From assembly GCA_035551355.1 (NCBI GenBank), contig DASZNF010000021.1:1-64000 (forward strand): 64,000 nucleotides of DNA. Reading direction: 5' to 3'. Both the position numbers and the translations under genes were made by a program. The notes beneath the pieces are model-generated. The model saw only the letters and a program-made list of their open reading frames with translations. It was not told the origin of the DNA and searched no databases. Position 1 is the stretch's first letter. Every line of letters begins with the position of its first letter. This document shows, piece after piece, positions 7,989 through 15,903 of this stretch. Source of the stretch: DATATV01 sp035551355. Its GTDB lineage: Bacteria; Actinomycetota; Actinomycetes; Mycobacteriales; Pseudonocardiaceae.

Positions 7989-8615
7989 TCACCAGGGCCG
8001 CTCGAAGTCGGCTTCATCCACATCACGGCCCGCCGGGCGTGCGGCCACCCGGGCCCTGACCGGTTCCGCCGGGGGCGCCGGTTCGGCCACCGGCGCGGGC
8101 TCCGGATCGACGGCGTGCCCGGTGGCCCAGGCCTGCTGCGCGGCCGAGTTGTCCGGTTGCGGCTGGTCGCCCCAGGTGTCCGTGGCGGTCGGGTCGACGG
8201 CGGTGCGCGGCACCTCCGGCACCCCGAACTTCGGAATGCCGAACGCGGCCAGCCCCTCGGCCGCCTGCGCCGACATCCCCTCCTCCGGCGCGTTCGGGAC
8301 CATCGCGGCCGACATCTTCTCCCGGGCCTGGGCCGCGGCGCTCTGCAACGTCGCCACCACGGTCTGCGCCAGCTTCTCGGGCGTGGACCGCTCGAACACC
8401 GTCGGCGCGAGGGTCAGCGCGGTCACCACACCGGTCGAGTCCACCCTCGCCCGCACCGAACCGTCCTGCGCGGACGCCTCGCCGGTGACCTGCATGGCCT
8501 GGTCCCGGGCCGCCCGGATACCGGCCACCTTGTTCTTCAGCTGCGCCATCGTCCTGTCCGCCTCGGCGTACAGCGCGCTGATCTGCTGGTCCGGCGACAC
8601 ACCGGGATCGGACAC
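7989..8615 (-). CDS. YbaB/EbfC family DNA-binding protein with long acidic/Pro tail
   Basis: Residues 1-100 of this 208-residue protein form a YbaB/EbfC-like helix-strand-helix fold (ISALYAEADRTMAQLKNKVA, VDSTGVVTALTLAPTVFE, KLAQTVVATLQSAAAQAREK). A low-complexity A/P/E-rich tail follows. Family members bind DNA non-specifically as dimers. In actinomycetes, extended versions often head operons for WXG100 or polymorphic toxin systems. Tandem GTG codons at 8618 and 8615 follow a GGAGG site. I choose 8615 because it leaves 5 bp of spacing. The MORN gene follows on the same strand. Confidence 0.75.
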   Translation of the reverse strand: MSDPGVSPDQQISALYAEADRTMAQLKNKVAGIRAARDQAMQVTGEASAQDGSVRARVDSTGVVTALTLAPTVFERSTPEKLAQTVVATLQSAAAQAREKMSAAMVPNAPEEGMSAQAAEGLAAFGIPKFGVPEVPRTAVDPTATDTWGDQPQPDNSAAQQAWATGHAVDPEPAPVAEPAPPAEPVRARVAARPAGRDVDEADFERPW

Positions 8616-8932
8616 CACAGCCTCCTGCCCCTCCCCATGAGGAGGTGATTTCTCGTACCGGACATCGTAGGTAAGCGGGCCTCCGGCTCGGTCAGCGGAG
8701 CAGGCGGCGGACGACCTGCACAGAGTCACCACCGCATCATCCCGATCCCGGCCGACCGGCCGCCACACGGTTTCGGACTGGTTCGCGCTCAGCGTCCGTC
8801 CACAACGAACAAGTCCACCGCGTCGACGACCAGCACGCCAGCCAGCCCGGCCGGATGCGACCAGCGTGACGATGCCCGGCAAGGTGGCGGCGAACACCGG
8901 CATCCACGCCACGGCGCGGTCATCCCGGCGCG
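8616..8932. other. Intergenic stretch, no supported gene
   Basis: This 317-bp stretch lies upstream of the YbaB-like gene and downstream of the ArsR gene. Besides the GGAGG ribosome site at its left edge I see no gene with coherent homology. A minus-strand frame reading PAGLAGVLVVDAVDLFVVDG near 8800-8870 looks protein-like but is short and unassigned; it may be another scar. Confidence 0.35.
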
Positions 8933-9262
8933 CTACGCCTGAGCCGGCTCGTCGTCCGGATCGAGAACGGCCTTGAGCAGCCCGGGAAACCGGATCTCGA
9001 GATCGTCCTCGCGGACGCTGATCGTGCGCCGGCGGCCATTCACCACGGTCGTGGTCAAGCCCGCTTCGCGCAGCACCCGCCAGTGGTGCGACACGGTCGG
9101 CGCGCTGACTTCCACGGTCTCCGCGGCGATGGCGCAGTCGACGGGCCCGGCATTGAGGTAGAGCGCGCGCATGAGCGACCGGCGCACCGGGTCGGCCAGG
9201 GCCGCGAGCACGGTCGTCATGGTGATCGAGTCGATCGTCGGCTGCGGCAGGGTACGTGCCAT
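8933..9262 (-). CDS. ArsR-type winged-helix repressor
   Basis: This is a 109-residue one-domain regulator with the ArsR fold. The recognition region is VSAPTVSHHWRVLREAGLTT, followed by the wing VVNGRRRTISVRE. No metal-binding Cys pair is seen, so its ligand is probably not As or Cd. The ATG at 9262 follows a strong GGAGGAGTG ribosome site; longer in-frame starts lack one. It is divergent from the MFS gene at 9335. Nested palindromes between and within their start regions (9309-9358) are likely its operators. Confidence 0.88.
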   Translation of the reverse strand: MARTLPQPTIDSITMTTVLAALADPVRRSLMRALYLNAGPVDCAIAAETVEVSAPTVSHHWRVLREAGLTTTVVNGRRRTISVREDDLEIRFPGLLKAVLDPDDEPAQA

Positions 9263-9299
9263 CGTCACTCCTCCCGCGCACGGCCGGTCCGATAACTCT

Positions 9300-9328
9300 T
9301 TGACGTCCGTCGAATCATAGCTTAGGTT
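9300..9328 (+). promoter_or_regulatory. Probable leaderless promoter of the MFS gene
   Basis: A -35-like TTGACG (9300-9305) is separated by 17 bp from a -10-like TAGGTT (9323-9328). The GTG start at 9335 begins 6 bp after the -10 box and has no ribosome site, as expected for a leaderless transcript. Confidence 0.5.
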
Positions 9329-9358
9329 CACCGTGTGAACATTCGACAACCATCGAAT
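9309..9358. promoter_or_regulatory. Nested palindromes, probable ArsR operators
   Basis: GTTCAC-CGT-GTGAAC (9326-9340) is a perfect dyad over the predicted transcription start. It is enclosed by GTCGAAT (9309-9315) and its complement ATTCGAC (9341-9347). A second dyad ATTCGA-N6-TCGAAT spans 9341-9358 inside the MFS coding region. Binding of the divergent ArsR protein would shut the leaderless promoter. Confidence 0.55.
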
Positions 9359-10528
9359 GATGGTCTGCGGGGCTGGCATCTGGCGGTGCTCGCCGGGGGC
9401 ACGTTCACCCTGGGCATGGACGGATTCGTACTGCCCGGCCTGCTGCCCGAAATCGCCCGCAGCCTGTCCGTCCCGGTGGCCGTGGCCGGCCAGCTGACCA
9501 CGATCTTCGCGGTCACCTACGCGATCGGCTCGCCGGTCATCGCGACCCTGACCGGCCGGTGGGATCGCCGCGTCCTGCTCGGCGGCGGCCTGGCCCTGTT
9601 CCTGCTGGGCATGGTCGCCCAGGCACTCGGGGCGAGCTTCGCCGTGGTGGTGGGCGGGCGGGTGCTGGCCGCGCTCGGTGCGGCGGCGTTTCAGGCCAAC
9701 GCCTACGCGGTCGCGGGCGTGCTCGCCGTTCCGGCCCGGCGCGGCCGGGCGCTGGCCGCCGTCACCGCGGGCACGTCCCTGTCCACTGTGCTCGGTGTGC
9801 CGTTCGGGGTGCTGGTCGGGCAGCTGGTCGGCTGGCGCGGGGCCATGTGGGTCATCGCCGCCCTCGCGCTGGTCGTCGCGGCCGTCATCCCCGCGCTTCC
9901 CGGCGTGCGCATCCCGCCGACCTCGATGCGCACCCGGCTGGGCGTGCTGATCCGGCCGCAGGCCATCGCGGTGCTGTCGGGCACCGTGCTGTTCCTGGTG
10001 CCGTTCTTCCTGCTCAGCGCCTACCTGCCGCTGCTGGTCGGCGACGCGGCCGCGACCGGAAGGCTGGTCGTGTTCGCGCTGCTCGCCGTCGGATTGGGCC
10101 AGATCATCGGCAACCGGATCGTGGGCGGCCTGGTCGACGACCGCGGCCCGCGGCCGGTCCTGCTGATCAGCCGGATCGGCATGACCGCGGTCTGCGCCAC
10201 CCTGATTCCACTACACCTGTGGTACCCGGGACTGCTGGTGCTACTGCTCGCGCTCGGCTTGTTCTCCGGGCTGACCGTCACGCCCCAGCAGCACCGGCTG
10301 TTCACGCTGCTGCCCGAGGTGGCCACCATCGCGCTGGGCCTCAACGGTTCGGCCATCTACCTCGGTGCGGCCATCGGCGCCCTGGAGGGCGGAGTCGTGG
10401 TCGCGACCGGGGGCGCCGGGTGGTTGCCCATCGCGGCCACCGTCATGGCGGCCGCCGGAATCGGCGCGCTCCGGGCCGGCGCACCGGAACGGTCCACGCC
10501 GGATACCGCCCAGGAACCGGTCCGGTAG
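9335..10528 (+). CDS. MFS drug efflux transporter (DHA1 type)
   Basis: This is a 397-residue, 12-helix major facilitator. The N-terminal half contains the loop-2/3 motif TGRWDRR and an antiporter-type motif C region (AGTSLSTVLGVPFGVLVG). It resembles the AraJ/CmlR-type drug:proton antiporters. The GTG at 9335 is leaderless by my reading. It is divergent from an ArsR repressor whose likely operators overlap the start, so derepression by a small-molecule ligand is the likely control. A long bidirectional terminator follows. The substrate is unknown. Confidence 0.9.
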   Translation: MNIRQPSNDGLRGWHLAVLAGGTFTLGMDGFVLPGLLPEIARSLSVPVAVAGQLTTIFAVTYAIGSPVIATLTGRWDRRVLLGGGLALFLLGMVAQALGASFAVVVGGRVLAALGAAAFQANAYAVAGVLAVPARRGRALAAVTAGTSLSTVLGVPFGVLVGQLVGWRGAMWVIAALALVVAAVIPALPGVRIPPTSMRTRLGVLIRPQAIAVLSGTVLFLVPFFLLSAYLPLLVGDAAATGRLVVFALLAVGLGQIIGNRIVGGLVDDRGPRPVLLISRIGMTAVCATLIPLHLWYPGLLVLLLALGLFSGLTVTPQQHRLFTLLPEVATIALGLNGSAIYLGAAIGALEGGVVVATGGAGWLPIAATVMAAAGIGALRAGAPERSTPDTAQEPVR

Positions 10529-10538
10529 CGGCGCATCG

Positions 10539-10578
10539 TCCTCATCGGACTACCACAGCTGTGGTGGTCCGATGAGGA
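10539..10578. terminator. Bidirectional terminator, 40-nt near-perfect palindrome
   Basis: Arms TCCTCATCGGAC/GTCCGATGAGGA pair perfectly and continue inward through ACCACAG/CTGTGGT with a single T-G wobble and no fixed loop. It stands between the convergent MFS (+) and hydrolase (-) genes, where it can end both transcripts. Confidence 0.85.
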
Positions 10579-10645
10579 TCCCGCCGTCCCGCTCGGCGGC
10601 GGCGCAGGCCAGAGGTGACGAGGTTCGCCCTCGGTGAGTGGTCGC

Positions 10646-11422
10646 CTAGGAAGTGAGGAATTCGATGGCCAGTTCGCTGGCCTGCGGACGGCATTCCTCG
10701 AAGTAGGCGTGGCGCGCGCCAGGGAAGATGTGGGTCCGCGCCCCCGGGATGCGCTCGGCCAGCAGCTCCGCGTTGACCGCGGGGGTGAGCTGATCGTCGC
10801 TGCCGTGCAGGATCAGGGTCGGGGCGGTGATCGCGGGCAGGTCGTGCCAGGCGTCGTGCGTGTTGCTGGCGGCGAGGTGCCCCTTGCGTGCGTGGATCGG
10901 CATTTCCTTGTCGCCGAGGACGCGATACGGGCCGGGATGGCCGGCCCGCCACTCCGGAGTGAACATCAGATCGGCCAGGATATTGTCGGAGTCGCGCCGC
11001 ATCAGCGCCCGCCGGACCTCCATCGAGCGCTCCACCGCGTGCGCCCCACCCGGCGAGGTGCAGCCCAGGACGAGACGGCCCACTCGCTCCGGGTACCAGA
11101 TGGCCACCCACTGCGCCACACGGCCACCCATCGACGTGCCGTAGACGTCGGCCCGGCCGACACCGAGGGCGTCGAGGACGGCGATGACGTCGTCGGCGAT
11201 CAACCGGGTCGAATAGGGCCCATCGGGTTTGCCGCTGGCACCGGTCCCCCGGTAGTCCATCGTGATGGTGCCGCGCGCCGGGTCGAAATCGGCCCGGGTG
11301 GTGTCCCACCAGTGATGGTTGCTGGCCTGTCCGGCCAACAGCACCAGCGGCGGGCCCTCGCCCTGGCACTGGACCGCCAGCCGCGTCCCGTCCCCGGCCG
11401 TCGCGACCATCTGCCCGCGCAC
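10646..11422 (-). CDS. Alpha/beta-hydrolase fold protein
   Basis: This 258-residue cytosolic hydrolase has a nucleophile elbow GTSMGG (Ser), an acid site LHGSDDQLTP (Asp) and a catalytic-His region FPGARHAYF. The oxyanion region is LVLLAGQASNHHWW. It resembles esterases and peroxidase-like members of the family. The substrate cannot be assigned. The GTG at 11422 follows GGAGGGGGAG. A shared terminator separates it from the MFS gene, and its promoter region faces that of the secreted protease. Confidence 0.9.
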   Translation of the reverse strand: MRGQMVATAGDGTRLAVQCQGEGPPLVLLAGQASNHHWWDTTRADFDPARGTITMDYRGTGASGKPDGPYSTRLIADDVIAVLDALGVGRADVYGTSMGGRVAQWVAIWYPERVGRLVLGCTSPGGAHAVERSMEVRRALMRRDSDNILADLMFTPEWRAGHPGPYRVLGDKEMPIHARKGHLAASNTHDAWHDLPAITAPTLILHGSDDQLTPAVNAELLAERIPGARTHIFPGARHAYFEECRPQASELAIEFLTS

Positions 11423-11667
11423 TGCTCCCCCTCCGCTGAGACCACACCCGCTCGGTCCATTGTGATCACCGCCAACTGGTCTGGACCACAGCGGGTTAAT
11501 GTGAACGACCTGTCCACTCTGTCAACTAGGAGGGCCGCGACCGAACCTGTTATACCTGAACTGCCACTTCTCCCCCAAAAACTCGACCGAATCGATTTCC
11601 CCATTCGAATCGTTTCCCCCTGCCGGTCGATCCGAGGATTTGTGGTGCGCGAGGGAAGGAGAAACAA
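11423..11667. other. Divergent promoter region of hydrolase and secreted protease
   Basis: No gene is seen here. It holds a DasR-like palindrome at 11477-11488 and the purine-rich ribosome site GGAAGGAG just before the TTG at 11668. A clear -35/-10 pair was not identified. Confidence 0.5.
11477..11488. promoter_or_regulatory. DasR-responsive-element-like palindrome
   Basis: TGGTCTGGACCA differs by one base from TGGTCTAGACCA, the core of the dre sites bound by the GntR regulator DasR, which answers to glucosamine-6-phosphate in actinomycetes. It lies 180 bp upstream of the protease-lectin gene. Control by DasR is inference; no dasR gene is in the window. Confidence 0.5.
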
Positions 11668-13242
11668 TTGAAACGATTACTCGCCGGATCAGCGGCGTTG
11701 ATCACCGCCCTCGGTATCAGCGCCGCCCTGTCCACAACCGCGACCGCGGCCGCCACGCAGGCCACCACCGAACACGCCTGCGACACCGCTTCCCGGCCCG
11801 GAGAACCGACCTGCTACGCGGTGATCCGCACCGACATCACCCCGTTGCGGGCCAACGCCATGCAACCGGACGCGACCCCGTCCGGCTACGGTCCATCGGA
11901 TCTGCAGAGCGCCTACAACCTGCCGTCCTCGAGTGCTGGTTCCGGCCAGACGGTCGCCGTCATGGAATTGGCCGACGACCCGAATCTGGAATCCGATCTC
12001 GGCGCCTATCGCGCCCAGTACGGCCTTCCCGCGTGCACGACCGCCAATGGCTGTTTTCGCAAGGTCAACCAGAACGGTCAGCAGGGCAATTATCCCGGCG
12101 GGGACACCGGCTGGGGCGTTGAGGCGTCGCTGGACGTGGACATGGTGTCGGCGATCTGTCCCAACTGCCACATCGTGGTGGTCGAGGCGGGCGATCTGAA
12201 CGCGGCCCAGAACACCGCCGTGTCGCAGGGCGCGCACTACCTGTCCAACAGCTGGGGCACCGGCGACGGCTCGGGCGATTCCGGCGCGGACGCCGACTAC
12301 AACCACGCCGGCGTGGTGGACGTGGCCAGTTCCGGTGACGGCGGCTATGGCGTGAGCTTCCCGGCGACCTCGCGCTACGTGGTCGCGGCCGGTGGCACCT
12401 CGCTGTCGCGCAACTCCGGCACCTCACGCGGCTGGTCGGAGACGACCTGGTCGGGTTCGGGTGCGGGCTGCTCGTCCTGGGAGGCCAAGCCGTCCTGGCA
12501 GACCGACTCGGGTTGCAGCCGGCGCACCGTGGCCGATGTGTCCGCGGTGGCCGATCCCGGCACCGGCGTGGCCGTCTACGACAGCTACGGGGAGGGTGGC
12601 TGGCTGGTGGTCGGCGGCACGAGCGCGTCCTCGCCGATCATCGCCTCCACGTACGCGCTGGCCGCGAACCCGCCGAGCAGCCAGGCCGCGGCGAGCACGC
12701 TGTACGCGAATCCGGGCAGCCTCAACGACGTCACGTCCGGTTCGGACGGCAGCTGCAGCCCATCCTACCTGTGCACGGCCGGCTCGGGCTACGACGGCCC
12801 CACCGGTCTCGGCACACCCAACGGGCTGGGCGCGTTCGGCGGATCCGGCAGCTCCGGCTCGACCGGGGCGATCACCGGTTACTCCGGGCTGTGCGTCGAC
12901 GACAAGAGCAGCAGCACGACCAACTTCAATCCGATCCAGATCTATGGTTGCAACGGCACCGTGGCCCAGCAGTGGACCGTGGTCGAGGCCGGCAGCACCC
13001 TGCACGTGCTGGGCAAGTGCATGGACATCAACAACGGTGGCGCCACCGATGGCACCACCGTGGATCTCTACGACTGCAACGGCACCGGCTCCCAGGTGTT
13101 CGAGCCGCAGTCCAACGGGTCGCTGTACAACCCGCAGTCCGGCAAATGCCTCGACGATCCCAACTCCTCGACGACGCAGGGCACCCAGTTGCAGATCTGG
13201 GACTGCAACGGCACCAACGCCCAACAGTGGAAGGTGCCGTAA
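11668..13242 (+). CDS. Secreted S53 (sedolisin) peptidase with ricin-type beta-trefoil lectin domain
   Basis: The 524-residue precursor starts with a signal peptide (MKRLLAGSAALITALGISAA, cleavage near 28). The peptidase domain runs about 70-395, with Glu152 and Asp156 of the ExxxD motif, the oxyanion Asp224 in SSGDGG, and Ser319 in GGTSASSP, all sedolisin (S53) marks. A Gly/Ser linker leads to a beta-trefoil lectin domain (about 402-524) with QQW and QxF repeats and paired Cys. The typical long S53 propeptide is almost absent. The TTG start is chosen from the GGAAGGAG site 7 bp before it. It likely degrades extracellular protein while binding sugars on mycelial or fungal walls. Confidence 0.92.
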   Translation: MKRLLAGSAALITALGISAALSTTATAAATQATTEHACDTASRPGEPTCYAVIRTDITPLRANAMQPDATPSGYGPSDLQSAYNLPSSSAGSGQTVAVMELADDPNLESDLGAYRAQYGLPACTTANGCFRKVNQNGQQGNYPGGDTGWGVEASLDVDMVSAICPNCHIVVVEAGDLNAAQNTAVSQGAHYLSNSWGTGDGSGDSGADADYNHAGVVDVASSGDGGYGVSFPATSRYVVAAGGTSLSRNSGTSRGWSETTWSGSGAGCSSWEAKPSWQTDSGCSRRTVADVSAVADPGTGVAVYDSYGEGGWLVVGGTSASSPIIASTYALAANPPSSQAAASTLYANPGSLNDVTSGSDGSCSPSYLCTAGSGYDGPTGLGTPNGLGAFGGSGSSGSTGAITGYSGLCVDDKSSSTTNFNPIQIYGCNGTVAQQWTVVEAGSTLHVLGKCMDINNGGATDGTTVDLYDCNGTGSQVFEPQSNGSLYNPQSGKCLDDPNSSTTQGTQLQIWDCNGTNAQQWKVP

Positions 13243-13258
13243 CTTCAGTAGTCCGCGC

Positions 13259-13291
13259 GTCTCCTCCGCCGCTCCGGTGGCGGAGGAGATC
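13259..13291. terminator. Hairpin terminator between convergent genes
   Basis: TCTCCTCCGCC pairs with GGCGGAGGAGA around an 8-nt loop, just downstream of the protease stop and before the 3' end of the minus-strand coiled-coil gene. It can serve both. Confidence 0.8.
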
Positions 13292-13383
13292 GTGCTTCAC
13301 CGGCGGTCGGTCGCCGTGTTCGAACACCAGGCCGCGACCGACGGTTGATCGGGACATCGCCCGCCGTTCCGGTCGATGTCGGC

Positions 13384-14637
13384 TCAGATTCCGCCGGGCA
13401 ACGGTGGCGGTCGCGGCGGGAACTCGTCGTCGGGCGGGGCGGGAGGTGCGGGCGGCTCCGGCGCTTCCGGGGTTCCGGCCGGTTCGGTGATGTCGGCCGG
13501 CGAGGCGATCCCGCGGTCCAGAAACTGCCGGAACTCCGTCGGGAGATCCATTTCGCCCGGGTCGCCGATGAAATGGCGGGCGCACCGGCATCGACCGAGC
13601 TGACCGTCGGCGGCGCAGCACAAGACGCCCGCGGCGCGGATTCCCTGCGCGACAATGTGCAGCGCCTGCAGTGGCGCCAGCTCAACGCCGGCGACCCGGC
13701 GGACCGCCACACCGAGGACGTCGGCCAGGAACTGGGGTGCGCCGAGGATCTCGGTCGCGTACCAGGCGATGCCATCGTGAATCGCGGTGGGCACCCGGTC
13801 CAGCCCGTCGGCGATGGCGGCCAGCCCGGCACATCGGGTGGGCGGCGCGATCCGGTCCAGCCCATCGCGCACGGGCGTGCCCAACTCATGGACGGCGGTC
13901 TCGTCGATGGCGCCGCCCGGATCGCGTTGCAACAGGTCGGCGACGAACCTGGCGCCGATGTCCGTGCGGGTCACGCGATCGCCCCCGGGCACCGGGATGT
14001 CCTCGGCCGGTTCGGGCGCCTCGTCGGCGGGCCGGGCGACACCCTCGATCTCGTCCCGCTCGGCGATGTCGGTGATGACCTCGGTCAGCCGCATCGGTTG
14101 CGTGCCGTCGGTGCAGCCGGCACAGGCGGTGCCGGGTCCGATCGGCCCGAGCACGGTGTACTCGGTGCAGTTGTGGGCCGGCCGCACGCTCAGCAGCCAG
14201 AACGACAGGCATTCCTGGCAACAGAACAGATCCGTGGTGGTGCTGCGGGCCTCGGCGGTCTCCTGTTCGTGTCGGCGCTGTTCGGTCTCCCGCGCGGCGG
14301 CCAGTCGCGTGTGCAGGCGCCGGTTCTCCTCATCCAGACCCGAGTTCTCCGCGTCGAGCCGGTGGTTGATCAACTCCAGGTTGTCGGCCCGCTGCTGCCG
14401 TTCAGCGAGTCGCAGTCGTAGTCGCGCGAGGTTCTGTTCGGCGGTGCGCCACCGTTGTCCGAAGTCCCGCTGCTGTTGCACGGCTTGGCCGAGTGCCTGC
14501 CCGTGCCGTTCCCGGGCTTCGCGTATCCGGCAGTCGGCCTGCCGTTCGGCCTCGTCGGCGCGGTTGCGCTCACGCTGTAGTTCCCGCTGGATGGGCGGCT
14601 GAAGCCGGAGCAGGAACGACCAGAACCGTCCTTCCAT
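13384..14637 (-). CDS. Unrecognised Cys-rich coiled-coil protein
   Basis: I do not recognise this 417-residue protein. Residues 12-130 form a long charged coiled coil (ELQRERNRADEAERQADCRI; NLARLRLRLAERQQRADNLE). A Cys cluster follows: CCQECLSFW near 140, HNC near 156 and CAGC near 172, spaced like a zinc site. Further on, a helical region carries a second Cys group (LCCAADGQLGRCRCARHF near 345). The tail is Pro/Glu-rich and ends PPRPPPLPGGI. No signal peptide or membrane helix is visible. It stands alone between a terminator and scar DNA. The zinc site is inferred from Cys spacing only. Confidence 0.7.
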   Translation of the reverse strand: MEGRFWSFLLRLQPPIQRELQRERNRADEAERQADCRIREARERHGQALGQAVQQQRDFGQRWRTAEQNLARLRLRLAERQQRADNLELINHRLDAENSGLDEENRRLHTRLAAARETEQRRHEQETAEARSTTTDLFCCQECLSFWLLSVRPAHNCTEYTVLGPIGPGTACAGCTDGTQPMRLTEVITDIAERDEIEGVARPADEAPEPAEDIPVPGGDRVTRTDIGARFVADLLQRDPGGAIDETAVHELGTPVRDGLDRIAPPTRCAGLAAIADGLDRVPTAIHDGIAWYATEILGAPQFLADVLGVAVRRVAGVELAPLQALHIVAQGIRAAGVLCCAADGQLGRCRCARHFIGDPGEMDLPTEFRQFLDRGIASPADITEPAGTPEAPEPPAPPAPPDDEFPPRPPPLPGGI

Positions 14638-14700
14638 GTCGGTCCGCCCATCCCGGAGGTTTTCGGTTGTCAGTCAGCGTAACCCGGCTACTGGAAGACC

Positions 14701-15120
14701 TCACTCGCGCCGGGTGATTCGGGCAGTTTTTCCGGATCGGCTCGGGCCAGTTGCTTGCGGAACTCCCCTTGACAGGAAGGAATCACCGGCGTTGTGCATG
14801 ATTTCGGTGATCCACACCGCGGATACCTGGTGCTGCCAGATATGCCGCAGGCAGGTGTCGGAGTAGCCTTCCAGCAGGCTCGGATCATCCTTTTCGGACT
14901 GTTGGATTACGGCCCGGGCGAACACTTCGGCAACCGGTAGCCCGGTCGGCGGATGCGGGGGCTGGACCAGCCGCCGCAAGATGGTGCGCCAGCGGTGAAA
15001 GCTCATGCCGAGCTCGTCACGGAACAGCCGGTCACGGGTCCCGGCTGCCGGCGCTCGTCCTGCTGGTGAGCATCCCGGTCGGACTGGCCCTGACCCTAAT
15101 CGGACCGCCCTGAACCGGCG
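14701..15120 (-). pseudogene. Chimeric scar: AraC C-terminus joined to a PobA-like monooxygenase fragment
   Basis: One minus-strand frame joins two unrelated family pieces. First comes DRLFRDELGMSFHRWRTILR, the end of an AraC-type DNA-binding domain. Then comes VFARAVIQQSEKDDPSLLEG followed by YSDTCLRHIWQHQVSAVWIT, which matches the C-terminal region of 4-hydroxybenzoate 3-monooxygenase. The homology then jumps frame again near 14800 (FRKQLARADPEKL). It looks like deletion fusion of a regulator and its oxygenase target. I do not think it makes a functional product. Confidence 0.5.
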
Positions 15121-15156
15121 GAACACCGGGAACAGCACGGAAAACCTGGAGCGGCA

Positions 15157-15345
15157 ATGTATTTCACGGATCGGGGCATCGAGGAACTGGCCGCCCGGCG
15201 GGGCACCGAATCGGTGAGCGTGGCCTGGCTGGCCGATCGGCTGCGCGCGTTCGTCGACGACAACCCCGGCTTCGAGGACGCCATCGACCGGCTGGCCACC
15301 TGGCTGGCCCGCGACGACGACCCGGACGCCGGAGACCTGTCTTGA
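15157..15345 (+). CDS. DUF6104 family small protein
   Basis: This 62-residue acidic protein, beginning MYFTDRGIEELAARRG and ending WLARDDDPDAGDLS, matches the conserved small actinomycete family DUF6104, whose function is unknown. The ATG follows CTGGAGCGGCA, a fair ribosome site. It stands alone between the chimeric scar and the anti-sigma-type ATPase gene. Confidence 0.75.
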   Translation: MYFTDRGIEELAARRGTESVSVAWLADRLRAFVDDNPGFEDAIDRLATWLARDDDPDAGDLS

Positions 15346-15420
15346 TCGGCGCCTCGCTGGGCGCCGGACTGGCCGCCGGTCTGGATCTGGATCGGACCGG
15401 TCGAAACGATCCGAATCCGG

Positions 15421-15903
15421 TCAGCCGGGCAGGCCCGGCCGCAGCCAGGACAAGGTGACGGTGGTGCCGGTCGCGCCGGTCTGCACGGTTACCTCGTCGG
15501 CCAGCGCCCGCATCAGCACCAGCCCCCGCCCGCGCCGCTCGCCGACCCGCCGCGGGGTCCGCCAGGAGCCGTGATCGCCGACCCGGATCTCGATCCGGCC
15601 CGGCTCGGTCCAGGCCCGAAGTCGCACCGTCCCCACGTGCTCGGCCGCGGAACCGCCGGACCTGAAGCGCTGGTAGGCGTGTTCGGCGGCGTTGGCCAGC
15701 GCCTCGTAGCCGGCCAGCACCACCGCCTCGACCAGTTCGACGGCCAGGTGCTGAGCCCGCAGCCAGGCCGACAGGTCATGGCGGAGCCGGCTCGCCGCGA
15801 ACGGCGTGGCGAGCACCTCGCACGACAACGGCGCCCCGGGCTGGGCCGGTCGTCCGTTCGCAGAACCACGACCCACCGCGGATGGATCGGAGGCCGGTGT
15901 CAT
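15421..15903 (-). CDS. RsbW-type anti-sigma factor/ATP-binding protein (HATPase_c)
   Basis: This 160-residue cytosolic protein has the small GHKL ATPase fold of the actinomycete anti-sigma factors. The N box is EALANAAEHAY, the G1-like segment is RVGDHGSWRTP, and the G2-like segment GERRGRGLVLMRALADEV precedes the end. Such proteins bind sigma factors or anti-anti-sigma partners and control them by phosphorylation. No sigma factor or antagonist gene is adjacent, so the partner is unknown. The ATG at 15903 is chosen because homology begins about 30 residues later and the longer open frame upstream is biased noise. Confidence 0.85.
   Translation of the reverse strand: MTPASDPSAVGRGSANGRPAQPGAPLSCEVLATPFAASRLRHDLSAWLRAQHLAVELVEAVVLAGYEALANAAEHAYQRFRSGGSAAEHVGTVRLRAWTEPGRIEIRVGDHGSWRTPRRVGERRGRGLVLMRALADEVTVQTGATGTTVTLSWLRPGLPG

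Noticed and set aside
1..11422. A secondary-metabolite cluster around P450 and DrrAB
   Set aside because: No PKS, NRPS, terpene or RiPP core gene is visible in the window.
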